From the NCBI RefSeq assembly GCF_905163445.1, contig NC_053193.1, positions 2,728,001 to 2,792,000 of the forward strand: a stretch of 64,000 bases of DNA. Direction: 5' to 3'. A model generated the notes under the pieces. That model had not been told where the DNA came from. It did no database searches and saw only the letters and a list, made by a program, of their open reading frames with translations. Below, one piece after another: positions 54,531 through 64,000 of the stretch (position 1 is its first letter; each line of letters starts with the position of its first letter). The translations under genes and the position numbers were made by a program. The DNA is from Pararge aegeria. Its lineage: Eukaryota > Arthropoda > Insecta > Lepidoptera > Nymphalidae.

Positions 54531-55059
54531 AATTAATTTGTGTTAAGCTAACGAGAGCTACAAATATAAAAACAAAAGATGCTTAAAATATTGGAGAGTC
54601 GCATACCAATACAATGTCAACTACTGATTGCATACAAAACAACCACGCCACAATTGGTATTAATTTGCCAAGGAAATTTCAGTTCTATCACTATTTGATA
54701 AAGCTAATTTTGTATTGGGTTATATTCACGAATAAATCGCGTTCATTATCGGCTAACCACTTTTCAGATGTACTAGTTTGTTACTGAAAGAGCTAATTTA
54801 CTGTTTTACCACACCGTATCGATCACGGGCGAAAATACACTGTGTGCTGTCAAAGGTTTAGATTGCTTTATGTGGTTGGAAAACTGTATTGTTTTACGAC
54901 GCATGGCGGATACGTGGCTTCCCTCAGGTTTTACCTTAGAAAAGTAAACTATATTATCATAAACAAGTTTATTGTTTTAAATAAAAAATAAAATATATAT
55001 ACGCGTTTAAGAATGCGCCTTCTTTACGCTTAGTAAAAATGAATCGCTACATTAATACA
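54531..55059. other. No gene seen
   Basis: Unassigned. Confidence 0.5.
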
Positions 55060-55265
55060 CATAAGAGTAATACCGTATTTTAGAAAAAAAAAAAAACCAT
55101 TAGAAAATGAAGTTTTCCACAACTTAGTCAAACATAAAGGATAGCATTGACCACAACAGGGATCAACTACCAAGCGCAAATTACATAGCAAAATAAAAAT
55201 TAAAAAAACAATAACTTTCATACTTATTTTGCCATATTTTTTTTCCTAAAAGTGCCAATTTTGAC
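55060..55265 (-). repeat. Dispersed repeat D
   Basis: TCCACAACTTAGTCAAACAT, ATTGACCACAACAGGGATCA, ATACTTATTTTGCCATATTT, GTGCCAATTTTGACGTG. Confidence 0.6.
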
Positions 55266-55559
55266 GTGAAAAATGTCTTTCTCACTTTATTTGTTGTTGA
55301 AAGTATCGCACGCATTTATTCCTCATTTCTTTTGAAACCTCTGATGAATGGAAAAACGTCGCCAAGATTAACCTTGGCCGCCTTATTTACAGTTGGCTTT
55401 GGCCTCATTTTGTTCGAAATACCAAGTAAATTTTTGAAGCATACATCAGCATCATATTCACTTCAACCGATTGAAGTCCATTGCTGGACATTGGATCCAC
55501 TAAAATCCATTTAAATTGATGGACGCAAGTTTGGCCCTTTGAAGTTAAGCGTCATTTCA

Positions 55560-55690
55560 AAGGGCATGTGAGGAACACGTCCTGCAACATGTGAGACACA
55601 CCGCCCTGTGTCCATCAATTTGGAGCGTAGGCGGTAAACCTCATGTACCTGTAATTACACCGTCAACAACGCACAACCGTTTTTAATAAG
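55560..55690 (+). mobile_element. Repeat S4, 5' half
   Basis: GGAACACGTCCTGCAACATG, CCCTGTGTCCATCAATTTGG, AAACCTCATGTACCTGTAAT. Confidence 0.72.
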
Positions 55691-55794
55691 TTTGATTACA
55701 TAAGAGTCCTTCGTTGGACAAGCTGGTTGTACTCTTAAAGTTATAAGCTCCATCCATCTGTGAAAAACATACAATATTTATGATTCCTATGGTA

Positions 55795-56080
55795 ATTTTG
55801 GACCTACCAATGCATAAGTTTAAAGAATGTGTTGAAACACATTTATTACAGCGAGGTTATTATACAATTGATGAATTCCTTAACACTTGACAAGGTTGCT
55901 CCGAAGCATCGGGCTCCGCTTTTATCTCTCAAGAAAAGAGAAACTGCTGAGTTTTTGGCCGCTTCTTCTCGGTAGAATCTGCCTTCCGAACCGGTGGTAG
56001 AGTCACTACACACAGACAGACTTGACGTTTCAAAAGTGCTTATATTAGTCCTACTTGAAATAAATGAATTTTGAATTTTA
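55795..56080 (+). mobile_element. 5'-truncated LINE end, same family
   Basis: Begins in the last codons of ORF2 (conserved PMHKF-like segment) and runs through the 3' UTR to a GAATTTTGAATTTT tail. Confidence 0.85.
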
Positions 56081-57129
56081 TACATAGTCATTCAAATAAC
56101 GTTATCAAACTAAAAGACCTAATCGAAACCGACAGTTCCCGGCTGCCTAAAATCTAAACCAAGGATAAAATAGCAACCTCTAGTTTCAATTAAATTATAA
56201 AATGCTTTTTCACTATTTTCCTACATAGGAATTCCTTGTTAACTCTTAATATTTAAATTGTCTGCAAAGATGAAAGCTTTCCCAACACTATCACAGCTTA
56301 CAAATCAAACAGTTAACGAAGAAAATATGTGCAATATACGCAAAGAGGCCTTTCTCCTCTGGATTCCTCTGGTGGAGTGATTTATTTTTTTATAGGATTA
56401 ATTGTATATGGCTCATCGGATGGTAAGTAGAAGAACATGGCCACTAATCAGAGCAACACATGCAAAGAACGCATCCTACTGAATTTTTTATAATTATTTA
56501 TTACGTATTTTGCTTTAAATTATGTATGTATTTGCATCTATGAATTTTGGTATATATGTGTATTTATATATATATAACAACACTCTCTTGTCCTATGCGT
56601 CTCTCCTGTCTACAAACGTTGACTGTAAGAGATTGCTTGCAGCAATAAGGTCTTTGCATGTCTACATTGTTTATTGTAAACTTTATACTGTTTCTTTTCC
56701 CCATATGTTATAAATGCTTTAAAGTGTATCTTATACTTCTTCTAATACATTCGTTCGGAATGCACATCGTGTTTCGTTTGTTTAGAATCTTAAAAGCTTA
56801 TATTATAGTATTGATTTTACCTGAATCCTAAAATGCTATTAAATGTGATGCTTATTTTAAAAATAACATGACGTGAGGGTCAGACAAAAACATTTTTATG
56901 TTCGTGGCCGAACTGTATGGTATTTATACTCTGAAAAATTAACTTGGAGCGTCGACACAAAGCCCTCGAATCATAAGAAATGTCTCCCCCGGGAAAGTTA
57001 ATTGAAATGCCGTTAAGTCGACGAGGATGGACTTCGTTCACCCGTTTCCAGCATCTATTTGCAAATAAACAGCGAAAGAGACAAAAGGTTTGGAATCTTT
57101 TGAATCCTTTAATTTGCAAATTTAATAAT
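56081..57129. other. No gene seen
   Basis: A short S4-like piece may lie at 56395-56480 (GGATGGTAAGTAGAAGAAC). Otherwise nothing recognised. Confidence 0.5.
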
Positions 57130-57785
57130 CTGCCCAGATAAATATATAAATGTACTATAACAATACTATAAAAATACTACACACAATACTAATCTAACCC
57201 CAAAGTATGCGTAGATTGAGTTATGGGTACTGAGATAGCTGACGCATATTTCTTATGAATAAATACTTATACATCAGCAGCGGGAGATGGAGAAAACAAT
57301 GTTGGGATTATCACGACGTGATCAAATCAGGAATTAGGAGATCCGTAGAAGAACCAGAGTTATCGACATAGCTCAGCGAGTTGCTAAGCTGAATTGGAAA
57401 TGGGCGGGGCACATAGCTCGGAGAACCGATGGACGTTGGGGTTCCAAGGTGTTGGAATGGCGACCCCACACAGGTAAACGCAGTATTGGTCAGCCCCCAA
57501 CGAGGTGGACAGACGACATCAAACGAGTCGCTGGTAGCCGCTGGAAACAAGCGGCCCAGGACGGTGGATTTTGGAACTCTCTACAAAAGACCTATGTCCA
57601 GCAGTCGACTTCAATTGGTTGAAGTGATGATGATGATGATTAAGTACTTATAATATACAGATAAACACCCAGACACTGAAAAACATTCATGTTCATCACA
57701 CAAGCATTTCCTAGTTGTGGGAATGGAGCCACGGCCTTGGACTCAGAAAGCAAGGTTGATGCCTACTATGCTAACCGGCTGTCAA
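57130..57785 (-). mobile_element. SINE S1 interrupted by an RTE insertion
   Basis: The SINE 3' half (57130-57270) and 5' half (57645-57785) are collinear and flank the RTE at 57271-57644. TACTTAT is present on both sides as the target duplication of the RTE. Confidence 0.88.
57271..57644 (+). pseudogene. 5'-truncated RTE retrotransposon with one stop codon
   Basis: From 57299 the frame reads the RTE C-terminal region (RRRTRV, WAGHIARRTDGRW, GKRSIGQPPTRW, QAAQDGG) and ends at a TGA near 57622, then a GATGAT tail. One in-frame TAG lies near 57336. Target duplication TACTTAT at 57264-57270 and 57645-57651. Only about the last 110 codons of the RT protein are kept. Confidence 0.88.
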
Positions 57786-57819
57786 AATGATGAACAGTCG
57801 GGGCTTTTTATAGGTCATC

Positions 57820-58070
57820 ATCATCATCATCATCATCATTACGAACCCATTAACAGCTAACTTCAGGGCACGGATCTCCTCACAGAATGAGAAAGGGTTA
57901 GTCAACCACGCTGACCAAATAAGGTTTGGTATAACTTTACAGGCTTTTGAGAACGATAGCGTTCTTCGAAATTCTCAGGTATGCAGGTTTTCTCACGATA
58001 TTTTCCTTCACATGCTCTAAAGTAATGTTAAGATTGCTTAAATTAAAAAAAAAACACTTTAAATTACTCT
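57820..58070 (-). mobile_element. SINE S2, degraded
   Basis: CATCATCATCATC tail side (57822-57840), CACAGAATGAGAAAGGGTTA, then CTCACGATATTTTCCTTCAC. Confidence 0.7.
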
Positions 58071-58484
58071 AAACTTGGTGCCTTTGCGCAATAAAAGTTG
58101 CGTCCATCTCCTTGAATAATATTCGCGAATACATTTTGATAAAAATCTTAAAGTTATAATACTGACAACAATACATAAGACATTTATTTTAACTTTTTTG
58201 GGTTAAAGTTTTATATAAAACAAAATCAAAACACAGACGTATTATCTATTATTAAATACATTGACTGGCATTTTCACTTAGGGACCAAAAATGTATGAAT
58301 CGTGGGTGATGTACTTTCATCAAGAGCTAACATTTGAACTGAACAGAATACATAATAAACAAACCAAAAAATAAACTTTGGCAATTATAATTTATATGCT
58401 TGCCAGCGCTGCAGTTTGCGGCAGCTGGTGCCGAGTGGGACCATGATCTGGTCAGTATCGTTGTACTCAATAATATATAAAAAC

Positions 58485-58810
58485 TTATATTCAATTTCAA
58501 ATTCAAATTCAAAAATGTTTTTATTCATGTAGACCTTATGATAGGCACCTATGAAGCGTTCATACATTTAAGATGTTAACACTAATGTTAGGTGATGGTG
58601 ATAACTGCATTCGAGCCCACAACAAACTAAGCCAGGTTTTTCATTTAATATTTAGCTATGAAGTTAGCAGTTCATACCTAAGCTTTTCTACACTCCATGT
58701 AATCCTTCATGTTATAATAGGATTTTTTTACAAGCTTACGTTTTAAATTAACTTTGCACTTATTGAGAGAAATCTTAAGGATTTCATCTGGTATAAAGAT
58801 ATGTTTGTCT
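58485..58810 (-). mobile_element. 5'-truncated LINE with AAATTC-type tail
   Basis: The tail (about 58496-58515) is followed by the conserved 3' UTR and the end of ORF2 (TTATAATAGGATTTTTTTAC, ACAAGCTTACGTTTTAAATT). Same group as 3755-3930, longer. Confidence 0.8.
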
Positions 58811-59384
58811 TGCTTTCTTTCTATAATATTAATATGGATCTTGCCAGGTCAAGCGCTAACTTGCAATCAAATTAAAAAGATATAATACCCAAGGTCAAGA
58901 CCACTAAACGCTATCCGACCCGTCTGACTTTCAAAAGGTTATAAAAATATTTTAATAATATTTTCCCCTCATAACTTCATCCCCTTTGTGCTCTCAGTGT
59001 CTTTCTATTGAACGTTCGAGGCTCATTAATTTAAGCTGAGCGCTGTCCTTCGGCGAAAGTCTATTGTCTGATTTTTTATTACGTCTTTATAGAAAATGTA
59101 AGGGTGCGCTCTCATCGGTCTTGTAAGAACGTTATTTTTTTAAACTTGCTTTTTTAAACACGACTTAGTCCGCGTGGGTATTGAAGGCATTGGAACTCTG
59201 CAGCCCTTAAAATCTCTCAAAGATTATTCCTATCCGTCACCTTGCTCTATCCCCTCAGGTGTACAAAAAACGACACATATAAAAAATAAAGTTTTTTTTT
59301 TTTTTTATTTAAGTGTCTTAACAATTATACATTGTAAAGTTAACATCTCCTGAGGATGCTGCGGTGTCGGAACGACTCTTGTGT
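58811..59384. other. No gene seen
   Basis: Unassigned. Confidence 0.5.
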
Positions 59385-59475
59385 GGAGTGTTTTGCCGAA
59401 AGTTTGAAGAAATTATAAATTACGCCATACAGATTCTCCTGCTATTCGCAGAGTATAGCAAATTAAACAAACAAT
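59385..59475. repeat. Dispersed repeat F
   Basis: GAAGAAATTATAAATTACGC, CATACAGATTCTCCTGC, AGAGTATAGCAAATTA: reverse of 130-300. Confidence 0.7.
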
Positions 59476-59589
59476 AACAAATAATAATAATAATTAGCAA
59501 ACTTAATTTTAACATCTGCTTGTATCCAATGTCGATCAGTTGTACTTATTAGTGGGATATCCCAAATACCCTTATAGGGGCACTTTAAA

Positions 59590-59820
59590 TTTTCTCTGGT
59601 CTGGTCTTCTTTGTCTTTTGTCTTCTTTGAGGCTTCGGCAGTGGCTAGTCACCAGCCCTCTAATACAGATGTGCTGCCAAGCGATTTAGCGTTCCAGTCC
59701 ATTACCATCTAGAAATCGATTAGAGGTTAGAGCTTTACACTATAACTGAACCGCTAACCTCTGAACAGGTTAGCGGTTACCATTAGGATACATCAATAAT
59801 GTCAATGATCTATGGAATAA
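59590..59820 (+). mobile_element. SINE S3, rearranged
   Basis: TCTCTGGTCTGGTC, GCCAAGCGATTTAGCGTTCC, then a short inverted repeat around TAACCTCTGAACAGGTTAG, unlike other copies. Confidence 0.75.
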
Positions 59821-60414
59821 AAAAAACATCGCCGCTAGAAAATTGTGTATGAACGAGACTTTAATAGGCTTATTTGAATAAATCGTTGGTATTTGATTTG
59901 ATAATTTGTACTCGATAAAAATAGTCTCCTTACCAACTTTATTAAATAAATGAAGTTTCCATTAAAGATAACTTTAACCATTCAAATTAAATTTCATTCA
60001 CTAGGAAATTATCATGGCATAAATCGTACGAGAAACCATTAAAGTGGGAAAATACATTTAGGTAATGCTTCTCCCTGGTTCAAATTAGTCGGGAAAACTC
60101 CTAATTTAAACGAAATTACTAGCTTTCATCTAATTTTCTTGGCAAGAGTGTTCGCGCTAACACTATCCTAACGTGCCTTGGCCGCTTTTATCATTAAAAA
60201 ATAGACTTTAGCACTCACACTTTAGAGTTCATTTTATATAGATGGAGTTGGTTTAATCAGCTGATTGCTAGCAGCAACTTTTATTCCCCTGTAAAGAACA
60301 ATTCGTGCAGTTCGAGAGTACGTAAACGTACGAATGAAAATTTATGGATAATGGATAAGTTGAGTTTGGAATTGAATTAAAACTGTGTACTTTATAAAAG
60401 AGGTTCGAGTGGCG
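59821..60414. other. No gene seen
   Basis: Unassigned AT-rich sequence. Confidence 0.5.
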
Positions 60415-60720
60415 TAGTGATTTTGAACCTGCCAATGCATAAGTTTAAACAATGTGTTAACTCGTATTTAATAAATCTTGGCTACTTTACGATTGATGAA
60501 TTTCTTAATGATAGGACTTCGATCTCATCTTTCACAGTAGAAATAATCGAAAGATTGTGAACTGTAAAATTATATTGAACAAGAACAATCTACTGAGTTT
60601 CTTGTCGGCTCTTCTCGGTAGAACATGCTTTCCGAACCGTTGGTAGAGTAACAACAAACATACTGCCTTGACGTTTCAAAAGTGCTTATAAACTGGTTTT
60701 GAATTTATTGAACCTTTTTG
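60415..60720 (+). mobile_element. 5'-truncated LINE end, same family
   Basis: Same segment as 55795-56080, more diverged, with small deletions in the 3' UTR and a worn tail. Confidence 0.8.
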
Positions 60721-60779
60721 CGATGTTGGGACTCACTGAAAATAAAAAGTAGTTTTTTGTGAAGGAGTTGAGCTTTTAA

Positions 60780-60870
60780 TAGCTATTCTTATTTCTGCCA
60801 CCAAGGAGCATTTCGGCACATGAGCCTTAACACCTTCGCCTCAGGTTGATAACATGGGTGGGTTTCTCTG
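60780..60870 (-). mobile_element. Repeat S4 fragment
   Basis: TATTTCTGCCACCAAGGAGC, CACATGAGCCTTAACACCTT in reverse. Confidence 0.62.
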
Positions 60871-62274
60871 TTTATAGCGATGGTATTCTACTTATGATAA
60901 GGCGGGACAATTGCTTGGTACGAAAGAAGGTCAAAGGGTACAGATGGCAAAATGTAATCGAACAAAATTACATATACAACGTGTAACTGAAATCCGAAAT
61001 AATACTTCACAGGCTTCGGAGTTACATTATGTACTGTCTCTGAGACTTATCTGTGAAAACTCCTATCACTACATAAGGTACGCGTCGCGTAGGGTAGGTA
61101 GGTGCGCGTGTCGTTCTTTTATCTTCACTAGGGTTGTCATAAGTAAACACTTAGAATGTATACTGTAAAGAGTTAACGAACATTTTATTTTTTACACTTG
61201 TTCAGATAATCATGGTATGATAGTTTCTGAGATTAGTTTAACTAACACTAAATTAACAAAATAATGAATACAAACTCTGCGGGAAATAGAGCTCGGAACA
61301 TTGGTAAACAATTGAATGGTGAAATGTTGCCAGGCCCACTATTATCTAGACATTAAACAAGTCGGAGGAACGTTACGAACAAAATAATATAAGCAGTGGC
61401 TATAGGTTGAGTCAATCATGATAGTTATTTGCTCTTTCAATAATTACAGCATAATGTGGAAAGCACTTAATACAATATTCTATACGTGCACTTTTCCGCC
61501 TTTCAGAAACACGTCTCTATCCAAGAACGTTGGTGTTATATCGAGTTATTTCCTCCCGAACTTTATCCCGTCAAAGGAATTCCAGACAATGCACTTACCG
61601 CTGCAAATAAAACTGCCACCTCCATTGTATCGTAGATGCGATAATAAATCGAACGGCTGCTATACGCCGGTAGTCCGACGGCAGAATTACATTTCAAACA
61701 AGTTAGCTTAAGGGCGCGTTCAGAAGGCGAAGTTTTGAACCCCGACATAAAACAACCACGTCTCAAGCTGACATCTAGAACAAAATCCCTGAATGTTACA
61801 TGATTCTAATATTGTTAAATCAATAATCGATTTCGATATGCTCATCATCATTAACATAATAATAACTGTAAATGAACCATTGCAAAATACTTTGCAATAA
61901 ATGAAAAATTGCAAAATTAAAAAAAATTAAAAAAAAATTAAAAATATTTATTTCGTTTCGTACAGCAAAATAATACATTGGGGTCATCCTAGTAAGTTAC
62001 TAGTATTACTACTAGCACTTGTGGCAGGCGGCCCCGATCTTCCATAAAATAATATACAAATTGAAATAAATAAGTAGATCAAAGTTATATAAATCAAAAT
62101 TAAGTATAATTTAAAGTTATAAGGTTAACCAAAGATAATTACAACATGTGTGTCTACTTGAGGTGCGTTTGTGTGTGTGTGTGGTCGTGCGCGTGTGTTT
62201 GTGTGCGTATGTGTGTAAAACACTTTGCAATTTTTCATTGTTAAGTCGTATAACGTACTTAGAGAGTACATTAC
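60871..62274. other. No gene seen
   Basis: Frames of 85 (60911-61168) and 97 codons (61418-61711) lack recognisable motifs. GT-rich tract at 62166-62216. Confidence 0.5.
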
Positions 62275-62638
62275 TGTTCATCAGTTTGGTGTGGAGTATA
62301 AAGATTGAAGAAATTATAAATGACACCGTAGAGATAGATGCCCCTGCTTTCCGCGGAGTATAGTAAAGCTTAATACACATTGAGTCCTTAGCGGTCTTCA
62401 TAATTGCGTCCAGCGATGGACTCTTTTCCGAAAGAAAAAGCGCGCGCGAGTAGATAGCACGTCTAAAGACGCATGTTGATTTCTTTGGTTGAACCTTGCT
62501 ATAAAAGTCTCTTATCTCACGCAGTACGCAGCCCCTCAGGTAGTTATCGGCAAATGTCCTTCCGAAAAAGCAAAAAAAAAGCAGTCCGCCAACGCGGACG
62601 CAGTTCGGATGCTTTAGTGTGGCCTTTACTTTATCCAA
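62117..62638 (-). CDS. Open frame of 173 codons, doubtful
   Basis: The longest frame outside the transposable elements. The N-terminal half (about 62380-62638) is less AT-rich, with a hydrophobic stretch (GLLFFCFFG) near residue 18. The C-terminal half crosses repeat F and a GT-rich tract, giving Thr/His-rich low complexity. No domain recognised, no splice context argued. I think it is chance or repeat-derived. Confidence 0.15.
   Translation of the reverse strand: MDKVKATLKHPNCVRVGGLLFFCFFGRTFADNYLRGCVLREIRDFYSKVQPKKSTCVFRRAIYSRALFLSEKSPSLDAIMKTAKDSMCIKLYYTPRKAGASISTVSFIISSIFILHTKLMNSNVLSKYVIRLNNEKLQSVLHTYAHKHTRTTTHTHKRTSSRHTCCNYLWLTL
62275..62375. repeat. Dispersed repeat F
   Basis: GGTGTGGAGTATAAAGATTG, GAAGAAATTATAAATGACAC, CGCGGAGTATAGTAAAG. 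It overlaps the 173-codon open frame on the minus strand, an argument against that frame being a gene. Confidence 0.7.
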
Positions 62639-62794
62639 TTTAAATACTTTTTTATTTGATTACTCGACTGCCATCTCCCATGATTGTTGTGACGATAAAA
62701 GTATTTGGTTAGGTAATTTTTAGTAGTCACATCCCTAAATGAATCCTATACAGGATCATAATTTACCTTGGCTTGCTTGAGTTTATCAGTCTCG

Positions 62795-62885
62795 TAGTAG
62801 TAGAGCTACTTGCGACCGAGCTCGTCGGGTGAAGTACTACCGCCAGGCTACACGAGGCCTACGCCTTAAGTTGATGGTCATATGA
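62795..62885 (-). mobile_element. Repeat S4 fragment
   Basis: GTAGTAGTAGAGCTACTTGC, GAAGTACTACCGCCAGGC and TACGCCTTAAGTTGATGG in reverse. Confidence 0.62.
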
Positions 62886-63199
62886 CAGCACTTTGTAGAT
62901 CATCTTCCTTCTTCATGTGAATTGTAACTCCGTAAATTTGGTCCGTCATATATAAAAATTTTAACGTCATTGATTTTGAAAAGTGTTACTTTTAAATAAA
63001 ATGAAATCAAAATACACTTTATTGTACACCTAACAGAATGAAATTATAAACAAAAAAAAAAAACTCCAAAAAAAAGAGAAGAAAGTAAATCGGCAACGAC
63101 AAATTATTCATCAAAATCTAATGATGTGTCTCAGTACTTTCAAAAATATGAATAGATGAACCGAAAATAAACTTTAACCAGTGAACCAAGAATTAAAAC

Positions 63200-63404
63200 C
63201 AGTGGCGTGCATAGAGGGTATGCACAGGGTATGCAGATGACATAAAATGACGAAAATCTCCAGTACGAATTATTGAAAAACTTAAGGAAAGGCATTGTAT
63301 GAGTTATAAAAAGCCTACCCTTAAGTATATATATCTCACACTCGACATTTTCGACATTTTATATCATCTGCATACCCTGTGCATAGCCTCTATGCACGCC
63401 ACTG
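63200..63404. mobile_element. hAT-type MITE, copy 2, perfect 8-bp target duplication
   Basis: Terminal repeats CAGTGGCGTGCATAGAGG and CCTCTATGCACGCCACTG. ATTAAAAC is present at 63192-63199 and 63405-63412. The 8-bp duplication and CAGTGGCG end fit hAT transposons. No ORF, so it needs a transposase from elsewhere. Confidence 0.9.
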
Positions 63405-63694
63405 ATTAAAACAGATATATTCCGCTCGACGAAGCCAATTGTCTCAAGAGCTTATGCATCAGAATTACTGTCTTTAAATCTGCAAACCTTCACTCTTTCA
63501 TATTATTTCCGATGAAGTCCACTATAATGAGAAAAAATACTTACTGCTGTCGTTTATACTATACGATACGATTGACGTATTCTATATAGGTACGAAAATT
63601 ATATAAGCACTTTTTATACGTCCTTGGCGGGACGACTATATAAGTTGGTCCATGTTGAAAAAAAAATTATCGCCATTTCTGTTTACCTCCTCCT

Positions 63695-63885
63695 CCACCA
63701 CACTGGCTGAGTGCGAATTGGTCGTCGGTGCGGAGAATTCTTAGGCATGCAAATTCCTCAGAATGTTTTTCCTTCACGATTAAAACGCACTTAACTCCGG
63801 AATATGAGAGATGTGTTCCGGGGATTGACTCAGTCCCCCCGAAAGGTAAACTGAAGATTGACCTAGGCTATTAGAGCCTTTCACC
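63695..63885 (-). mobile_element. SINE S2, degraded
   Basis: CACACTGGCTGAGTGCGAAT, CATGCAAATTCCTCAGAATG, TTAAAACGCACTTAACTCC in minus orientation. Confidence 0.7.
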
Positions 63886-64000
63886 ACTTCTGAAATGTCA
63901 CGTGTTCGAAGAAGGAGACAACTCTCCCATGATATGCCATAGCTTTGACCACGGCTGGCCAGGTAATGAATGGGTCACTATTGACACAAGTGCCCCGCGT

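Noticed and set aside
55266..55514. 82-codon frame with hydrophobic segments
   Set aside because: No homology recognised, short, next to repeat D; probably chance.
62117..62638. 173-codon open frame as a host gene
   Set aside because: Half of it crosses dispersed repeat F and a GT-rich tract, and no domain is recognisable. Listed only at low confidence.

Overview
The window looks like repeat-rich, AT-rich intergenic or intronic DNA from a lepidopteran insect (butterfly or moth). I recognise no intact host gene in 64 kb. The assignment rests on the repeat landscape: tRNA-derived SINEs resembling lepidopteran (Metulj-like) SINEs, CTAGT-ending non-autonomous Helitrons, RTE and CR1/Jockey-group LINE 3' ends, and a Ty3/Gypsy element primed by tRNA-Lys. 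All family names come from recognition, not from a database search.

There are two large autonomous-type elements. The first is a Ty3/Gypsy LTR retrotransposon on the minus strand (11909-17340). It has two 501-bp LTRs that read identically, a 4-bp target duplication, a primer binding site, a polypurine tract, a gag-protease ORF and an RNase H-integrase ORF. Its reverse transcriptase is broken by a lost N-terminal half and a one-base frameshift. The second is a CR1/Jockey-group non-LTR element on the minus strand (23149-27057). It has an uninterrupted 951-residue endonuclease-reverse transcriptase ORF, a shortened esterase-like ORF1 that abuts a (TA)n tract, and a 3' tail of five AAATTC units.

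Layout: 0-11 kb holds SINEs, tandem Helitrons, 3' ends of several LINE families and a cluster of short perfect palindromes. 11.9-17.3 kb is the Gypsy element. 17-23 kb holds SINEs and LINE tails. 23-27 kb is the near-complete LINE. 27-42 kb is a mosaic of SINEs, a well-formed Helitron, MITEs and LINE fragments. 42-54 kb contains an RTE fragment with an unexplained insertion, a candidate solo LTR, tandem LINE ends, Helitrons and a pogo/Tigger-like MITE. 54-64 kb holds RTE nested in a SINE, more SINE and LINE relics and a hAT-type MITE with a perfect 8-bp target duplication.

The parts are best read as parasites layered on parasites. SINEs and MITEs depend on enzymes from other elements, many copies sit inside other copies (35.4, 40.6, 51.5, 54.0 and 57.3 kb), and the nesting gives a relative insertion order. 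The most striking points are the Gypsy copy that is defective despite identical LTRs, the 122-bp duplication in its LTR whose period runs across the LTR edge into the polypurine tract, head-to-tail Helitrons at 0.7-1.5 kb, and a tRNA-like core buried inside a longer repeat (49.5 and 54.3 kb).
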